From Bradyrhizobium sp. 4 (GTDB taxonomy: Bacteria > Pseudomonadota > Alphaproteobacteria > Rhizobiales > Xanthobacteraceae): 64,000 nucleotides of DNA. The notes beneath the pieces are model-generated. The model ran no database searches and was not told the DNA's origin. It was given only the letters and a program-made list of their open reading frames with translations. The position numbers and the translations under genes are program-made. Location of the stretch: the NCBI RefSeq assembly GCF_023100905.1, contig NZ_CP064686.1, positions 5,084,001 through 5,148,000 on the forward strand. The letters are read 5' to 3'. Positions 62,053-64,000 of the stretch are shown in pieces (within the stretch, counting starts at the first letter, position 1; each line of letters begins with the position of its first letter).

Positions 62053-64000
62053 ATGATGACCGCGCACCGCAAATCCAACGGCGACACCACCAGCTTCGTC
62101 CGCCGCCACATCGGCCCCTCCGCGCGCGACGTCACCGCGATGCTCGAGGCCGTCGGCGCGAACAGCGTCGATACGCTGATGGCGCAGACGCTGCCGGCCT
62201 CGATCCGGCAGGCCGCCCCGCTCGATCTCGGCAAGCCGCTCAGCGAGACCGAGGCGATCGCGCATATGGGCGAGCTCGCCGCCCAGAACCAGGTCTTCAC
62301 CTCGCTGATCGGCCAGGGCTATTCCGGCACGATCCTGCCTGCGGTGATCCAACGCAACATTTTGGAGAACCCGGCCTGGTACACGGCGTACACGCCCTAC
62401 CAGCCCGAAATCAGCCAAGGCCGGCTCGAGGCGCTGCTCAACTTCCAGACCATGATCTGCGACCTCACCGGGCTCGACGTCGCCAACGCCTCGCTGCTCG
62501 ACGAGGCCACCGCTGCCGCCGAAGCGATGGCGCTCGCGGAGCGGCACTCACGGGTCGAAGCAAAGGCCTTCTTCGTCGACAAGGACGTGCATCCGCAGAC
62601 GCTCGCGGTGATGCGCACCCGCGCGGAGCCCCTGGGCTGGACCCTGGTCGTCGGCGATCCCCTCACCGATCTCGACAAGACGGACGTGCTTGGCGCGCTG
62701 CTGCAATATCCGGGCAGTTCAGGCGCTGTGCGCGACCTCAGGCCCGCGATCGCCAGCCTGAAGGCCAAGGGCGCGCTCGCGATCATCGCCGCCGATCTGC
62801 TGGCGCTGACACTGCTCGCCTCGCCCGGCGAGCTCGGCGCGGACATCGCCATCGGCTCGGCGCAACGTTTTGGCGTGCCGATGGGCTATGGCGGACCGCA
62901 CGCGGCCTATATGGCGGTGCGCGATGCGCTCAAGCGCTCGCTGCCTGGCCGCATCGTCGGCCTCTCCGTGGATTCGCGCGGAATGCCGGCCTATCGCCTC
63001 GCGCTGCAGACCCGCGAGCAGCACATCCGTCGCGAGAAGGCGACCTCCAACATCTGCACCGCGCAGGTGCTGCTCGCCGTGATCGCCTCGATGTATGCGG
63101 TCTATCACGGCCCCGAAGGCCTTTCGCAGATCGCGCGCAACGTGCATCGCCGCGCCGCCGTGCTGGCGGCCGGCCTGCGCAAGCTCGGCTTTACGCTTCA
63201 GTCCGACAATTTCTTCGACACGCTCAGCGTGGATGCAGGTGGCAAACGCGCCGAGATCGTCGCGCGCGCCGCTGCCGACAAGATCAACCTTGGCGTCGGC
63301 GAAACCGCATTGCGGATCGCGCTCGACGAGACCACCACGCCCGCGACGGTCGAAGCGGTCTGGCGCGCCTTCGGCGGCCAGCTTGCCTATGCCGAGATTG
63401 ACGCCACCACGCGCGAGGCGCTGCCGGAGACGCTCAAGCGCGCGACCTCTTTCCTCACCCACCCCGTCTTCCACGCGCATCGCTCGGAAACCGAGATGCT
63501 GCGCTACATGCGCAAGCTCAGCGATCGCGACCTCGCGCTCGACCGCGCGATGATCCCGCTTGGCTCGTGCACCATGAAGCTGAACGCGACCACCGAGATG
63601 ATGCCGCTGACCTGGCCCGAGTTCGGCTCGCTGCATCCGTTCGCCCCGCGCGAGCAGGCACGCGGCTATCACGCGCTGTTCGCGCGCCTGGAGAAGTGGC
63701 TGTGCGACATCACCGGCTATGACGCGATCTCGCTGCAGCCGAACTCGGGCGCGCAAGGCGAATATGCCGGGCTTCTGGCCATCCGCGGCTATCACGCGGC
63801 GCGTGGCGAGACGCATCGCAAGATCTGCCTGATCCCCTCCTCCGCCCACGGCACCAACCCGGCTTCGGCCGCGATGGTTGGCATGGACGTGGTGGTGGTC
63901 GCCTGCGAAAAGAACGGCGATGTCGACGTCAACGATCTCCGCGCCAAGGCCGAGAAGCATTCGAACGACCTCGCCGCTGTCATGATCACCTATCCCTCGA
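62053..64000 (+). CDS. gcvP: Glycine dehydrogenase (P protein), 3' end outside window
   Basis: PLP-dependent glycine decarboxylase. 649 codons are visible and the frame is still open at the window edge. Begins MMTAHRKSNGDTTSFVRRHIGPS; contains FTSLIGQGYSGTILPAVIQR, PYQPEISQGRLEALLNFQT and SLQPNSGAQGEYAGL. Both N- and C-terminal halves are in one chain, so this is the fused homodimeric type. GAGGA lies upstream of a double ATG. The PLP Lys lies beyond the window. A palindromic repeat separates it from gcvH. Confidence 0.96.
   Translation, partial: MMTAHRKSNGDTTSFVRRHIGPSARDVTAMLEAVGANSVDTLMAQTLPASIRQAAPLDLGKPLSETEAIAHMGELAAQNQVFTSLIGQGYSGTILPAVIQRNILENPAWYTAYTPYQPEISQGRLEALLNFQTMICDLTGLDVANASLLDEATAAAEAMALAERHSRVEAKAFFVDKDVHPQTLAVMRTRAEPLGWTLVVGDPLTDLDKTDVLGALLQYPGSSGAVRDLRPAIASLKAKGALAIIAADLLALTLLASPGELGADIAIGSAQRFGVPMGYGGPHAAYMAVRDALKRSLPGRIVGLSVDSRGMPAYRLALQTREQHIRREKATSNICTAQVLLAVIASMYAVYHGPEGLSQIARNVHRRAAVLAAGLRKLGFTLQSDNFFDTLSVDAGGKRAEIVARAAADKINLGVGETALRIALDETTTPATVEAVWRAFGGQLAYAEIDATTREALPETLKRATSFLTHPVFHAHRSETEMLRYMRKLSDRDLALDRAMIPLGSCTMKLNATTEMMPLTWPEFGSLHPFAPREQARGYHALFARLEKWLCDITGYDAISLQPNSGAQGEYAGLLAIRGYHAARGETHRKICLIPSSAHGTNPASAAMVGMDVVVVACEKNGDVDVNDLRAKAEKHSNDLAAVMITYPS

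Overview
The window looks like chromosomal DNA of an alphaproteobacterium, most likely Bradyrhizobium. The support is the high GC content, the strong G/C third-position bias, the gene content (cyanase with a nitrate/cyanate-type ABC transporter, MddA, EgtB/EgtD, LtrA, a DUF1476 gene beside purC, a tandem glycine riboswitch before gcvT) and several families of imperfect palindromic intergenic repeats. I see no rRNA, tRNA, CRISPR array, prophage or insertion sequence. The genus is an inference from gene content, not from a search.

Layout. 1-6.4 kb: the end of an M20 amidohydrolase, a Tat-type LVIVD-repeat propeller protein, and two tandem secreted caspase-like (C14) paralogues preceded by a perfect TGTGA-N6-TCACA operator. 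6.6-16.6 kb: an acyl-CoA synthetase, a secreted SecD head-domain protein without membrane part, a membrane-anchored cyclic-nucleotide-binding protein, a GST, cytochrome b561, murI, an HpcH/HpaI aldolase, a cupin, a stand-alone E2-type acyltransferase and rpsD. 16.6-20.3 kb: threonine aldolase and two coupled secreted beta-lactamase-fold paralogues. 20.3-36 kb: a stretched-out purC-purS-purQ-purL-bolA-grxD block, all on the minus strand, interrupted by corA, a tripartite-transporter receptor fused in translation to purQ, an EamA transporter, a thioesterase, an acyltransferase, small genes, ltrA and the ergothioneine pair egtB-egtD.

36-50.7 kb is the most interesting part. A substrate-binding protein, permease, ATPase and cynS form a minus-strand operon with a good sigma-54 promoter. 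It diverges from a two-PAS sigma-54 activator, and three ACGA-N4-TCGT inverted repeats lie between them. Next come an osmC / acyl-CoA-dehydrogenase-like / sulfurtransferase operon facing a TetR regulator with a candidate operator, a fusion of a BTAD-type regulator with an alpha/beta hydrolase, and a tightly coupled mddA-luxR-oxidoreductase-unknown operon. Together these suggest a neighbourhood for handling cyanate and small sulfur compounds (inference).

50.8-64 kb: a secreted amidohydrolase, TrmJ fused to a DUF559 domain, icd, a DUF3455 protein, a cyclic-nucleotide-gated K+ channel coupled to alaS, then the glycine riboswitch and gcvT-gcvH-gcvP (gcvP runs off the window).

At least seven palindromic repeats lie in gene gaps. 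Two of them supply the 3' ends of neighbouring genes.
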